Source of the DNA: Chryseobacterium sp. ERMR1:04
GTDB lineage: Bacteria; Bacteroidota; Bacteroidia; Flavobacteriales; Weeksellaceae
Length of the DNA stretch: 64,000 nt
Assembly: GCF_001297705.1 (NCBI RefSeq)
Contig: NZ_LIRF01000008.1
Span: 372,001-436,000, forward strand
Direction of reading: 5' to 3'
The translations under genes were made by a program, and so were the position numbers. The notes below the pieces were generated by a model that was not told the DNA's origin, did not search any database, and saw only the letters and a list, made by a program, of their open reading frames with translations. Of this stretch, positions 26,126 to 35,609 are shown one piece after another (positions within the stretch are counted from its first letter, which is position 1; every line of letters begins with the position of its first letter).

Positions 26126-26207
26126 AATAGATTTTATCTTTCAGCTTCCATTTGATTTATCATTTAAAAAATCACGATATCACTAGCCTTAAATGAATAT
26201 TTAGGGC

Positions 26208-26215
26208 TATTTTTG
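26208..26215 (+). promoter_or_regulatory. -7 box three bases before the MFS start codon
   Basis: TATTTTTG, a perfect TAnnTTTG match, ends three bases before the ATG at 26219, so the transcript is probably leaderless. No in-frame downstream ATG before the first membrane helix offers an alternative. Confidence 0.5.
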
Positions 26216-26218
26216 TGA

Positions 26219-27454
26219 ATGATTTCGTTTACCCCGCTAAAAACATTGCAAAATGTTGAATTCAGGAATCTTCTTACAGGAAGATTTTTTATCGTTTTAG
26301 CCTTTAGAATGCTCGCTACTTTACTTGGATGGTGGGTGTATCAATTAACAAAAGATCCTTTTTCAATTGGTTTGATTGGTCTTTCGGAAGTAATTCCGGC
26401 CGTAAGCTGTGCTTTATACGCAGGCCATGTTATTGATATGAATGAAAAAAAGAGGCTCCTGCTCATCTGTAATTACACCTATGTTTTTCTAATTGGCTTA
26501 TTGCTGATTCCGGCATTCCTAAATGTAGAAATGCATTTTACCGGACACCAGATTACCTATTTCATCTACGCTGTTATTTTTTTCACAGGAATTGCACGAG
26601 CTTTTATCGGACCTATTGTCCCTTCTATGATTCCAAAAATCGTTAAAAAAGAAAATCTACCGAATGCCGTCACTCTAAATCAGGCCACTTTCCTGATATC
26701 ATCTGTTTGCGGACATGCAGTTGGGGGATTTCTTATTGGTTATTTTGGAGTAAAATGGACCTTAGTTGTTATTATATCATTAATATTTTTCGCTTCATTA
26801 TTTTTCTGGCAATTAAAAAAACAATATTCTGAACACAAAAAAGAAGAAGTAAATGTGGTTGAAAGTATGCGCGAAGGAATTTCTTACATCTTTAAAACCA
26901 AAGAGATTCTAGGTGCGTTATGTCTTGATATGTTTGCTGTTCTCTTCGGAGGAGCCGTTGCAATGATCCCCGTATTTGCTACCGACATTCTAAAAGTAGG
27001 TGCCGAAGGTTTCGGATTATTAAATGCTGCTTCGGATATTGGTTCGATGTGTATCATAATAATGTTATCTATTATTCCGTTAAGGAAAAACCAGGGTAAG
27101 ATATTGCTTGTGGTAGTAACCGGATTTGGATTGTGTATTATAGGTTTTGGATTATCTCATATATATTGGCTTTCATTTATGTTTTTGGTATTAAGCGGAA
27201 TGCTCGATGGAATTTCTGTTGTAATACGAGGAACTATAGTTCAGTTGAAGACACCAGATCACATAAGAGGACGTGTTTTAAGTGTGAATTCCATTTTTAT
27301 TATGTCTAGTAATGAGATGGGCCAATTTGAAAGTGGAGTTATGGCAAAACTACTTGGCGTAGTGCGCTCTGTAGTATTTGGAGGAACGATGACGGTATTG
27401 GTTGCTTTGCTTGTAGCAAGCACAAATCCCAAGCTTAGAAAAATGCAATATTAA
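26219..27454 (+). CDS. MFS transporter
   Basis: 411 residues with about 11-12 membrane helices. FRNLLTGRFFIVLAFRMLAT, DMNEKKRLLLICNYTYVF (the loop 2-3 basic motif in modified form) and MLDGISVVIRGTIVQLKTPDHIRGRVLSVNS (quoted in part: the TPDHIRGRVLS signature) place it with the MFS_3/enterobactin-exporter-like branch. These are usually drug or siderophore exporters; substrate unknown. It is monocistronic and has the -7 box right before the start codon. Confidence 0.85.
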   Translation: MISFTPLKTLQNVEFRNLLTGRFFIVLAFRMLATLLGWWVYQLTKDPFSIGLIGLSEVIPAVSCALYAGHVIDMNEKKRLLLICNYTYVFLIGLLLIPAFLNVEMHFTGHQITYFIYAVIFFTGIARAFIGPIVPSMIPKIVKKENLPNAVTLNQATFLISSVCGHAVGGFLIGYFGVKWTLVVIISLIFFASLFFWQLKKQYSEHKKEEVNVVESMREGISYIFKTKEILGALCLDMFAVLFGGAVAMIPVFATDILKVGAEGFGLLNAASDIGSMCIIIMLSIIPLRKNQGKILLVVVTGFGLCIIGFGLSHIYWLSFMFLVLSGMLDGISVVIRGTIVQLKTPDHIRGRVLSVNSIFIMSSNEMGQFESGVMAKLLGVVRSVVFGGTMTVLVALLVASTNPKLRKMQY

Positions 27455-27545
27455 AACTTATAAGTGTGATTTATTAAATAAATCACAAAAACTTCGATTC
27501 AACGTTAATAATTATTTATATTTGCTTTATAAAATCTCCCCCTTT

Positions 27546-28163
27546 ATGAAAAAAATTCTACTAATTTTAGGCTTTTTTATGGCCGCTTCTTGGGCAGACG
27601 CTCAAGTTTACATAGAAAAAGACTTTCAACAATCTGTTTTACAAGTAAATACTTCTAAAACAAGAAGTGATTACGATAACCTTTTTCAAAAGTTTTCTAA
27701 ATTCACGAGTACCAAAACTTCAGAAAGATGGCAAGCTTACTATTATGCTGCTGTTTCAATGTATCTTAAAACAGAGGTACAATTAGATCAAACTACTCAC
27801 GAAGACCTTTCAGCATCTAATGCACTTGCTACAAAATTTGCTAATGGAGCAACTTCTCAGCAAGATAATGCAGAAGTTAATATATTACTTGGATTGATCT
27901 ATTTTCAGAAAATACAAATCAACCCTTCTAGCAATACACAAAAAGATCTAGATCTTATTTCACAAACAATAGCAAAAGCAGAAGCAACAACGCCAAACAA
28001 TCCTAGATTAGCAATTTTAAAAGCTAGAATGAAAGAAAAATCAGGAGACAAATCTGCTGCAGAACTCCTTCTGAAAAAAGCAACAAGCGGATTTGGAAGT
28101 AAGAATTCTTCGGACAATACTGCACCAATGTGGGGCAGACAGTTAATTCAATCAAATAAATAA
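27546..28163 (+). CDS. exported helical (TPR-like) protein, tandem copy 1
   Basis: 205 residues from ATG 27546. The frame from TTG 27522 is rejected because it runs over the -7 box TATATTTG (27517-27524). A signal peptide (ILLILGFFMAASWADAQ) is followed by an all-helical domain: KTRSDYDNLFQKFSKFTSTK, WQAYYYAAVSMYLK, and a TPR-like NNPRLAILKARMKEKSGDKS motif. It is paralogous to the next gene, 29 bases downstream, and both probably belong to the transcript of the T9SS protein at 28846. Periplasmic location expected. Confidence 0.75.
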   Translation: MKKILLILGFFMAASWADAQVYIEKDFQQSVLQVNTSKTRSDYDNLFQKFSKFTSTKTSERWQAYYYAAVSMYLKTEVQLDQTTHEDLSASNALATKFANGATSQQDNAEVNILLGLIYFQKIQINPSSNTQKDLDLISQTIAKAEATTPNNPRLAILKARMKEKSGDKSAAELLLKKATSGFGSKNSSDNTAPMWGRQLIQSNK

Positions 28164-28192
28164 AGAATTAGAAAATTTTAAATCTACCCTTT

Positions 28193-28813
28193 ATGAAAAA
28201 AATTCTACTTATTTTAAGTTTTTTTGTAGCAGGCATTTCAGTAAATGCTCAATCCTACACAGAAAAAGACTTTCAACAATCTGTTTCGCAAATAAATACA
28301 GCTAAAACAAGAAGTGATTACGACAACCTATTTCAAAAGTTTTTTAAATTCACAAGTACTAAAACTTCAGAAAAATGGCAAGCTTACTATTATGCTGCTG
28401 TTTCAATTTATCTTAAAACTGAAATGCAATTAAAAGATACATCAGCACAAAATCTTGGTGAATCTAATGCAATGGCTCAAAAATTCGCCATAGCTGCATT
28501 GACCTCTCAACCAAACAATGCTGAAATCAATACATTAATAGGGTTGATTTATTTTCAGAAGATACAGATGAATATTTCTCAGGATGTACAAAAAGACACA
28601 GATGTTATTGCTAAAACTATTGCAAAAGCTGAAGAAAGTTCACCAGACAACCCTAGACTGGTAATTCTAAAGGCTAAATTAAAAGAAAAATCCGGAGATA
28701 AAGCAGATGCTGAAATCCTTTTTCAAAAAGCACAAAGCGGTTTTGAAAAAGAAAACTCTTCAGACATTACCTCACCAACATGGGGCAGACAGTTAATTCA
28801 ATCAACTAAATAA
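28193..28813 (+). CDS. exported helical (TPR-like) protein, tandem copy 2
   Basis: 206 residues. Signal peptide ILLILSFFVAGISVNAQ, then SYTEKDFQQSVSQINTAKTR, near-identical over most of its length to the upstream copy, including the ending SPTWGRQLIQS against APMWGRQLIQS. This is a recent tandem duplication that is still intact in both copies. It lies 32 bases before a T9SS type B protein gene. Confidence 0.75.
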   Translation: MKKILLILSFFVAGISVNAQSYTEKDFQQSVSQINTAKTRSDYDNLFQKFFKFTSTKTSEKWQAYYYAAVSIYLKTEMQLKDTSAQNLGESNAMAQKFAIAALTSQPNNAEINTLIGLIYFQKIQMNISQDVQKDTDVIAKTIAKAEESSPDNPRLVILKAKLKEKSGDKADAEILFQKAQSGFEKENSSDITSPTWGRQLIQSTK

Positions 28814-28845
28814 TCTAAGGATTAAAAAACTTTAAACTGATCAAA

Positions 28846-30951
28846 ATGAAAAAATATCTACTGGTCTTTCTATTTTTTGCAACTCAAATGTTTTATGCAC
28901 AGCAAGACTGCGCTACCGCTATACCAATATGTAGTGATGCTGCTATTTCCTTAACACCTAATGGCTGGGGGAACATTAAAGAAGGTACAGTTGGTTGCTT
29001 GGGTCCAATTGGAGAGACAAACTCCATTTGGCTTACTTTCAGCATACAAACAGCCGGAACTTTAACCTTTCTCGTTACGCCTACAGGCCCTAATGCCACT
29101 AATATCGATTATGATTTTGCACTCTATGGACCTAATCACAATTGTGCTAATTTAACAGCAACCCCTTTAAGATGTTCATATGCAGGTCTTGTTAATTTTG
29201 GAGCCGTTAACCCTACTGGATTAAGTATGACAGCTACAGCTACAAGCGAAAACGGAACAGGAACAGGTTTTGTGAAATATATAGATGTGCTTCCAGGGCA
29301 AGTTTATCACTTACTTTTGAATAACTTCTCTACTCAAATTTCACCATTTACATTATCTTTTGGAGGTACAGCAACATTACTAACTCCTTTTGACAACAAT
29401 TCATCTCATATATATCAACCTAACCCATTTTTACAGCCTGGCCCAACACAAAATGGAGAAATTCCTATTTGTGGCAATCCTGTAAATTTCGATTTCTCAA
29501 CACTTTCAACACATATCCTAAATAGCAATCCTAATTTTATTGTCAAATATTATAGAAGTGCTACTGATGCTATAGATGATATAAATCCTATAACCACTCC
29601 TGAATCGGTAAATACAACTACGACTTATAGCTATGCTATTACTTATGTTGACCCTAGCAGCCCCACAAGTTTTTTAAATCAGTGTAGGGAGTTCGGCACA
29701 ATAAAATTCCTTGACAAATCTTTTAAACTATCACCAGCAGCATTAACTTCTTGTAGTAATAATAATTCGGGAACAGCATTATATGATCTTACAACAGCCA
29801 ATGTAAATGCAACCCCTAATCTTACATTAAAATATTACCCGTCATTAGCCGCTGTAAATGCTGGAATTAGTGAAATAACAAATCCTTATCAATACACTTC
29901 TGCTGCAGGATCTGCCTATGTAAAAGCAACTAATGAATTTGGATGTACAGACATTGCAGAAATTAAATTAAATTTTTTCCCAATTGTAACCGTAAATGAC
30001 GTTACTTTAAGATCTTGTTTTATTGAAACAAATCCTTCAACAGCTTTATTTAATCTTACTATAGCCGCCGTATCAACTCAGGCAGGAACTACTAAAAAAT
30101 ACTATCCTTCTTTAACAGATGCGATCAACGGAACCAATGAAATTCCTCCTGCGCAAGCATTAGCATATATTTCTCCAAATGGAGTTATCTACATTAAAGT
30201 ATCCAATGCAAATGGATGTTATGCTGTTGCAAAAGTAACATTAACCGTAATTGCCCCTGTTTATTCTGCTGTTTTAAAAGACAAAATCATTTGTATTGAA
30301 GATAAAACCACATTAGATGCAGGTCCCGGATTTAGTTCATACGAATGGAGTACAGGAGCTACAACTCAATCCATTGCCAATGTTGGAGTAGGTACTTATT
30401 GGGTAAAGCTGAAAACAGGAGACTGTACTGCACTTCAAACAGTAAAAATCTACCCATCTGAGCAACCAGTAATTTCTAGTATTGACATTTCAACTACTAC
30501 TCTTACAGCATACGTTATAGGTGGGACCGCTCCCTATAAATACTCAATAGATAATATCAACTGGCAAGACTCCAATGTATTCGCTAATGTACCAAGAGGA
30601 AACACTACCGTTTATGTGAAAGACTCTTATGATTGTGATCCTATTGAAGTGGAGGTAGTTGTACCTAATATCATCAATGTAATCACTCCAAACGGAGATG
30701 GCATCAATGATGTGATTGATTATTCTGCATTAGCAAGTAAGAAAAATCTTATATTCAGTATTTTTGACAGATATGGTGCCAAAATCTTCCAAGCTGATAA
30801 AAGCAATGGATATAAATGGGGAGGTACTACGATTGATGGTAAAAAACTATCTACAGGTAATTACTGGTATTCTGTAACATGGAATGAGAACGATAAGAAA
30901 AGTACTCCTTTCAAATATTCAGGATGGATATTGGTAAAAAACAGAGAATAA
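28846..30951 (+). CDS. T9SS type B sorting-domain surface protein 1
   Basis: 701 residues. A signal peptide (YLLVFLFFATQMFYAQ) leads into a beta-sandwich-like N-domain beginning QDCATAIPICSDAAISLTPN. Two ~85-residue repeats follow (ALTSCSNNNSGTALYDLTTA; LRSCFIETNPSTALFNLTIA), then LDAGPGFSSYEWSTGATTQS and a final type B domain starting NVITPNGDGINDVIDYSALA and ending SGWILVKNRE. The type B domain directs export through the T9SS and cell-surface attachment. Likely an adhesin. The C-half matches protein 4 (38264) most closely, the N-domain protein 2 (31066). Confidence 0.9.
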   Translation: MKKYLLVFLFFATQMFYAQQDCATAIPICSDAAISLTPNGWGNIKEGTVGCLGPIGETNSIWLTFSIQTAGTLTFLVTPTGPNATNIDYDFALYGPNHNCANLTATPLRCSYAGLVNFGAVNPTGLSMTATATSENGTGTGFVKYIDVLPGQVYHLLLNNFSTQISPFTLSFGGTATLLTPFDNNSSHIYQPNPFLQPGPTQNGEIPICGNPVNFDFSTLSTHILNSNPNFIVKYYRSATDAIDDINPITTPESVNTTTTYSYAITYVDPSSPTSFLNQCREFGTIKFLDKSFKLSPAALTSCSNNNSGTALYDLTTANVNATPNLTLKYYPSLAAVNAGISEITNPYQYTSAAGSAYVKATNEFGCTDIAEIKLNFFPIVTVNDVTLRSCFIETNPSTALFNLTIAAVSTQAGTTKKYYPSLTDAINGTNEIPPAQALAYISPNGVIYIKVSNANGCYAVAKVTLTVIAPVYSAVLKDKIICIEDKTTLDAGPGFSSYEWSTGATTQSIANVGVGTYWVKLKTGDCTALQTVKIYPSEQPVISSIDISTTTLTAYVIGGTAPYKYSIDNINWQDSNVFANVPRGNTTVYVKDSYDCDPIEVEVVVPNIINVITPNGDGINDVIDYSALASKKNLIFSIFDRYGAKIFQADKSNGYKWGGTTIDGKKLSTGNYWYSVTWNENDKKSTPFKYSGWILVKNRE

Positions 30952-30966
30952 TTAATAATACATACA

Positions 30967-30992
30967 AAAACCGCTTTCTTTTAAGCGGTTTT
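30967..30992 (+). terminator. intrinsic terminator after T9SS protein 1
   Basis: AAAACCGCTT (30967-30976) pairs with AAGCGGTTTT (30983-30992) across a six-base loop, 15 bases after the stop codon. Confidence 0.7.
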
Positions 30993-31065
30993 CTGTATCT
31001 CGCTAATACAATATTAAATTATTGTTAATATTTTCGTTATTTTTGTTTAATAAAAGTCAGTTAAA

Positions 31066-33135
31066 ATGAAAAAACATCTACTTCTTTTAGTCTTCTTTTT
31101 CTCGCAGCTATATTTTTCGCAATCAGATTGTGATTCAGCAATTCCGGTATGCGGAAACTCAGACCTGTCCTATACCCCAAGTGGTCATGGAAATACAGCA
31201 GAAGGCCTAATCGGATGCGTAACCTCAGAACACTACTCAGTATGGTATAGTTTTACTATTGCAACGAGTGGCACCCTTACATTCCTAATTACTCCTAATG
31301 CACAGGCAGATTATGACTGGACTGTTTTTGGACCTAATGTTACCTGTGGTAATTTAGGGACCCCTATCAGATGCTCGTACGCTAACACAACAAACGGAAT
31401 CTTAACAGGGCTCGACATGACTTCAACCGATCTTACACAAGATGCAGGTGGAAGCGGATTTTGTAGATACATGGATGTAATAGCTGGAGAAACATACTAT
31501 TTACTTGTAGACAATTTCTCTGCAAATGCCAATGGATTTGCATTAACCTGGGGAGGAACAGCTACATTAGCATCTCCATTCACTGATCCCGTATTAACCC
31601 CTCATCCATTTGTCACTCCTGGAGAGCCTGGCCCAACACCAACTTCTCCAAATGTTATTTACAAGTGTCAACTACCAACAATGTTTGATTTCAGTACTTT
31701 ATCTGCAGGAATCATTAATGGCAATACGAACTTTACGGTAACCTATCATACAACTAGTAATGACGTAATTACAGGAAACGCTCCGATCACAGCACCCATC
31801 ATGGTAAATGCAACAGATATTTACTATTACAGATTAAAATACACTGATCCTAATAACCCTGATAATCCTATCAATGGATGCTTTCTAACAGGAAAATTCA
31901 AATTTGAAAAAGGAAATATTATCACTAAAAATGTCACACTATACGGCTGTAACAATAATAATGTAGGAACAGCATCATTTGACCTGACAACAGCAAATGT
32001 TTACACAGGTGCTGCTACAAAAAAATATTACCCTACCCTTAATGATCTAAATGCAGGAACAAACGAGATCACCAATATTACCAATTACATTTCCGTAGAG
32101 AAAAAAGTATTCGTAAAAGTAAGTACAGACGATGGCTGTACTGCAAATGCCGAAATAACATTAAAATTCTATTCTCTTGTTATAGTAAATGACGCCAGCC
32201 TTGAATCTTGTTATATTCCAACTAATATAACAACAGCTGTATTTGACTTAACTTCAGCAAATGTTTCCACACTTCCAACTCCTCCTAAAAAATTCTACAC
32301 AACATTAGCTAACGCAACAAGCGGAACGAATGAAATAGGAAATCCAGCTATTTACATTACCACTACAGGTTCTGCATATGTAAGAGTTTATAGTGCTGAT
32401 GGTTGTTATTCTATTGCTAAGATTAATCTTAAAGTTTTACCTCCTGTAAAATCAAATGTTTTAAAAGACAAAACAATCTGTCTTGAAGACAAAACAACTT
32501 TAGATGCAGGTGCCGGATTTGACGGCTACGAATGGAGCACAGGAGCAACAACACAAACAATTTCAAATGTAGCAGTTGGCGCTTATTGGGTAAAATTGAA
32601 AACAGGAAAATGTTTCACCCTACAAAATGTGAATGTATACGCTACTCAGCAACCTGTGGTAACCAGCATTGATATCACCAACAATACAATTACAGTAAAC
32701 GTAAACGGGGGAACAGCTCCTTACAAATACTCTATAGATGGTATCAACTGGCAAGATTCTAATGTGTTTACAGACCTTCCAAGAGGAGAAGTAAAAGTAT
32801 ATGTAAAAGATTTTTACGATTGTAATCCTGTAGATGTACAAGTAACTGTTCCTAATCTTATTAATGCAATCACACCAAATGGAGACAACATTAATGATTA
32901 TATAGATTATTCTGCATTGGCTTACAAAAAGAACTTAGAGTTTATTGTTTACGACAGATATGGAAATAAACTTTTCACAGCTGATAAAACCAAAGCCTAT
33001 AGATGGGACGGAACTTCCGGAGGTAAAAAAATCCTTACAGGAACTTATTGGTACACGATCACATGGAACGAAAATGATAAAAACAATACTCAGACAAAAT
33101 ACAGCGGATGGGTACTTGTAAAAAACAGAGAATAA
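31066..33135 (+). CDS. T9SS type B sorting-domain surface protein 2
   Basis: 689 residues. Signal peptide, then DCDSAIPVCGNSDLSYTPSG, homologous to the N-domain of protein 1. Two ~85-residue repeats (TLYGCNNNNVGTASFDLTTA; LESCYIPTNITTAVFDLTSA) are followed by AGAGFDGYEWSTGATTQT and a type B domain with NAITPNGDNINDYIDYSALA, ending SGWVLVKNRE. The final 93 residues differ from those of protein 3 (35777) at only three positions. A TATTTTTG -7 box lies at 31038-31045. Surface adhesin-like role inferred. Confidence 0.9.
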   Translation: MKKHLLLLVFFFSQLYFSQSDCDSAIPVCGNSDLSYTPSGHGNTAEGLIGCVTSEHYSVWYSFTIATSGTLTFLITPNAQADYDWTVFGPNVTCGNLGTPIRCSYANTTNGILTGLDMTSTDLTQDAGGSGFCRYMDVIAGETYYLLVDNFSANANGFALTWGGTATLASPFTDPVLTPHPFVTPGEPGPTPTSPNVIYKCQLPTMFDFSTLSAGIINGNTNFTVTYHTTSNDVITGNAPITAPIMVNATDIYYYRLKYTDPNNPDNPINGCFLTGKFKFEKGNIITKNVTLYGCNNNNVGTASFDLTTANVYTGAATKKYYPTLNDLNAGTNEITNITNYISVEKKVFVKVSTDDGCTANAEITLKFYSLVIVNDASLESCYIPTNITTAVFDLTSANVSTLPTPPKKFYTTLANATSGTNEIGNPAIYITTTGSAYVRVYSADGCYSIAKINLKVLPPVKSNVLKDKTICLEDKTTLDAGAGFDGYEWSTGATTQTISNVAVGAYWVKLKTGKCFTLQNVNVYATQQPVVTSIDITNNTITVNVNGGTAPYKYSIDGINWQDSNVFTDLPRGEVKVYVKDFYDCNPVDVQVTVPNLINAITPNGDNINDYIDYSALAYKKNLEFIVYDRYGNKLFTADKTKAYRWDGTSGGKKILTGTYWYTITWNENDKNNTQTKYSGWVLVKNRE

Positions 33136-33156
33136 TTTAATTCTTTTAATACATTT

Positions 33157-33187
33157 AAAATCACCTCAATTTTGGGGTGATTTTTTT
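33157..33187 (+). terminator. intrinsic terminator after T9SS protein 2
   Basis: AAAATCACCTCAA (from 33157) pairs with TTGGGGTGATTTT (to 33184), allowing one G-T wobble, followed by a T-run. It lies 21 bases after the stop. Confidence 0.75.
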
Positions 33188-33280
33188 ATTCACATCAACT
33201 CTCTTTTATTGATGGTATTTTAAAACAAATCAGCAGTAAAATGTTAGTTACTATTTTCAAATTATTTTTTAAATAAACTA

Positions 33281-33288
33281 TATCTTTG
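33281..33288 (+). promoter_or_regulatory. -7 box four bases before the dnaB start codon
   Basis: TATCTTTG matches TAnnTTTG exactly and ends four bases before the ATG at 33293, implying a leaderless dnaB mRNA. Confidence 0.5.
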
Positions 33289-33292
33289 CACA

Positions 33293-34873
33293 ATGGCGCA
33301 GAAAGAAACACTATCATCTCTTACTCACGGAAACTTTGCAAAAGAGTTATCCATTGCTGATGGAAAAATGCCTCCTAACGCAGTAGACTTCGAAAGATTG
33401 GTTATCGGAACTTTTTTAATTGACAAAAAAGGGCTAGACCATTCTATTGATCTTCTTACGCCTGATGTATTTTATGACCCTAGACATCAGGTAATTTTCA
33501 CGACCATTTTAAAATTATACGAAGGAAACCACCCTGTTGATTTAATGACCATTATTCAGGAGCTTAAAAAAGAAGAAAAACTTCCTTTGGCAGGTGGAGA
33601 CCATTATATCGTTGATCTTACAATGGGTGTAAGTTCATCTGCACACATTGAATATCACGTTCGTGTTATTCTGGAAAAATATATTTTAAGAAGTTTAATT
33701 AATGTTTCTGCCAACGTTATAGACTCTTCTTATAAAGAATCTACCGATGTTTTTGAGCTTTTAGACAAAGCTGAACAATCATTCTTTGAAATCACCAACG
33801 GAACCATTAAAAAAGGATTCGACACGGCAAACTCATTGGTAAAACAAGCTATTGAAACCATAAAATCTTTAAAAGACAAAGAAGGTATTTCAGGAGTACC
33901 TTCAGGATTTAGAGATATCGATAAAGAAACCGGAGGTTGGCAAAATTCCGACCTTATTATTATTGCTGCCCGTCCTGCGATGGGAAAAACAGCTTTCCTT
34001 CTTTCCATGGCAAGAAATATTGCTGTCGGACATAAAATACCAATGGTCCTTTTCTCTCTGGAGATGGCATCGGTACAGTTGATCACAAGGATGATCGCCT
34101 CTGAAACAAGAATTTCATCTGAAAAACTAAGAAAAGGAACCCTAGATGATGAAGAATGGCAGCGACTATTCTCCAATGTATCTGAACTGGAAAACGCTCC
34201 TCTTTTCATTGATGAAACCCCTTCCCTTTCTATATTCGACTTCCGTGCAAAATGCCGAAGATTGGTAATGCAGCATGGCGTTAGACTGATCATGGTCGAT
34301 TATCTTCAGCTGATGACAGCCGGTAGTGGTGGAAAAGGAGTTGGAAACCGTGAACAGGAAATCTCCATGATCTCACGTTCACTAAAAGCGATTGCAAAAG
34401 AATTGAACGTTCCTGTAATTGCACTTTCACAGCTTTCAAGAAGTGTGGAAACCCGCCCCGGGAAAAGACCTCAACTTTCAGATCTAAGGGAATCCGGAGC
34501 GATTGAGCAGGATGCAGATATCGTGTCTTTCATCTTTAGACCGGAATATTATAAAATTGGCGTTTGGGATAATGATGATGAAGGACAGGAAACTACAACA
34601 GAAAACCAAGCCGAACTTATTATCGCAAAACACAGGAATGGTGCTACAGCAGATGTAAGATTATCTTTCTTGAAACACTTTGCAAAATTTGGAGATATAG
34701 AACACGCAACAGGCGGAGGTTTTCCTACTGATTTCGGTACACCTGAACCAAGTGGTTTTGATAAAATAAAAACAACAATTCAACCAGGAGCAGCATTTGA
34801 TTTACCCGATAGTTCTAAACTTTCAGGTTCTTCAATGAATGATTTTGATGATGAAGATGATTTTCCTTTTTAA
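33293..34873 (+). CDS. dnaB: replicative DNA helicase
   Basis: 526 residues, typical length. The N-terminal primase-interacting domain begins MPPNAVDFERLVIGTFLIDK. The RecA-like motor has Walker A ARPAMGKTAFLLSMARN near residue 228, MVDYLQLMTAG (Walker B), and LSQLSRSVETRPGKRPQLSD with LRESGAIEQDADIV. The acidic tail (DDEDDFPF) resembles an SSB-type tip. It unwinds DNA ahead of the replication fork as a hexamer. It is transcribed alone between T9SS surface protein genes, unlinked in function. The -7 box ends four bases before ATG. Confidence 0.97.
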   Translation: MAQKETLSSLTHGNFAKELSIADGKMPPNAVDFERLVIGTFLIDKKGLDHSIDLLTPDVFYDPRHQVIFTTILKLYEGNHPVDLMTIIQELKKEEKLPLAGGDHYIVDLTMGVSSSAHIEYHVRVILEKYILRSLINVSANVIDSSYKESTDVFELLDKAEQSFFEITNGTIKKGFDTANSLVKQAIETIKSLKDKEGISGVPSGFRDIDKETGGWQNSDLIIIAARPAMGKTAFLLSMARNIAVGHKIPMVLFSLEMASVQLITRMIASETRISSEKLRKGTLDDEEWQRLFSNVSELENAPLFIDETPSLSIFDFRAKCRRLVMQHGVRLIMVDYLQLMTAGSGGKGVGNREQEISMISRSLKAIAKELNVPVIALSQLSRSVETRPGKRPQLSDLRESGAIEQDADIVSFIFRPEYYKIGVWDNDDEGQETTTENQAELIIAKHRNGATADVRLSFLKHFAKFGDIEHATGGGFPTDFGTPEPSGFDKIKTTIQPGAAFDLPDSSKLSGSSMNDFDDEDDFPF

Positions 34874-34929
34874 TACTTAAGGTTAATTTTAATTATAAAA
34901 ACTTTCATATCAAGTCCATTTTTTTTGGC

Positions 34930-35049
34930 ACTTAAGTCTTTTAAGTTTAAAATAAAGTTCATTAAAGAACACTTAAGTTTTCAAAAATCTTTGATCTTTA
35001 TCTTATTTGTACTTTTTATTTTTAAAGTAATAAACTCTAAAACTTAAGT
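34930..35049. repeat. three copies of the palindrome ACTTAAGT between dnaB and rnhA
   Basis: ACTTAAGT occurs at 34930-34937, 34971-34978 and 35042-35049. The second and third copies extend to CACTTAAGTTTT in opposite orientation (34970-34981 and the complement of 35039-35050), forming a widely spaced inverted repeat; the first reads CACTTAAGTCTTTT. The 259-base gap holds no other feature. Possible operator or decayed dispersed repeat. Confidence 0.5.
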
Positions 35050-35132
35050 GATCTAAAGTGTTTAAATAATAAAGCTTTTGTGGTCCATTATTTAAAAATT
35101 TCAAACGATTTTAATTTTTACATACAACAGAT

Positions 35133-35609
35133 TTGAGAATTGATATATATACAGACGGCGCCTGCAGTGGAAACCCCGGAAAAGGAGGATACGGAATTGT
35201 TATGCGCGTTCCTGAAAAAAATTACCAGAAAACATTCTCGAAAGGCTTTCGCAAAACCACCAACAACAGAATGGAGCTTCTGGCCGTGATTAATGCACTG
35301 GAAAAACTAAAATCTCCGGATAATGACATTCATGTTTTCACGGATAGTAAGTATGTCTCTGACGCGATTAACCAAAACTGGATTGCAGGATGGATAAAAA
35401 GAGGATGGAAAAATGTGAAGAATCCTGATCTCTGGAAAAAATTCATTGAACTTTATAATATACATAAACCTAAAATGCATTGGATAAAGGGACATGCAGG
35501 GCATTTTGAAAATGAACTTTGTGATAAATTAGCCGTTGCCGCAGCTGCTTCAGACAACCTTGAAATAGATGCTTATTTTGAATCTCTTGAGAATAACTCC
35601 CTTTTTTAG
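35133..35609 (+). CDS. rnhA: ribonuclease HI
   Basis: 158 residues. All four catalytic acids are visible: Asp8 (YTDGACSGNPG), Glu48 (RMELLAVINAL), Asp71 (FTDSKYV) and Asp131 (HFENELCDKLA). His121 and His124 lie in GHAGHFENE. It cleaves RNA in RNA:DNA hybrids. The start must be TTG at 35133: an in-frame TAA stands at 35112 and no ATG or GTG lies between. Length from TTG matches the family. Promoter not identified; the upstream gap contains ACTTAAGT repeats. Confidence 0.95.
   Translation: MRIDIYTDGACSGNPGKGGYGIVMRVPEKNYQKTFSKGFRKTTNNRMELLAVINALEKLKSPDNDIHVFTDSKYVSDAINQNWIAGWIKRGWKNVKNPDLWKKFIELYNIHKPKMHWIKGHAGHFENELCDKLAVAAAASDNLEIDAYFESLENNSLF

Noticed and set aside
27522..27545. Upstream TTG start for the first helical exported protein
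   Set aside because: It overlaps the -7 box at 27517-27524 and would bury the signal peptide.
29730..30260. Repeat structure in the T9SS protein genes considered as CRISPR or tandem DNA repeat
   Set aside because: The repeats are ~85-codon protein domains with diverged DNA, not short identical units with spacers.
33730..34293. 187-codon open frame on the minus strand opposite dnaB
   Set aside because: It lies wholly inside dnaB, whose motifs are complete. The translation has no recognisable domain and is Ser/Arg/Ile-biased, as expected for an antisense shadow.
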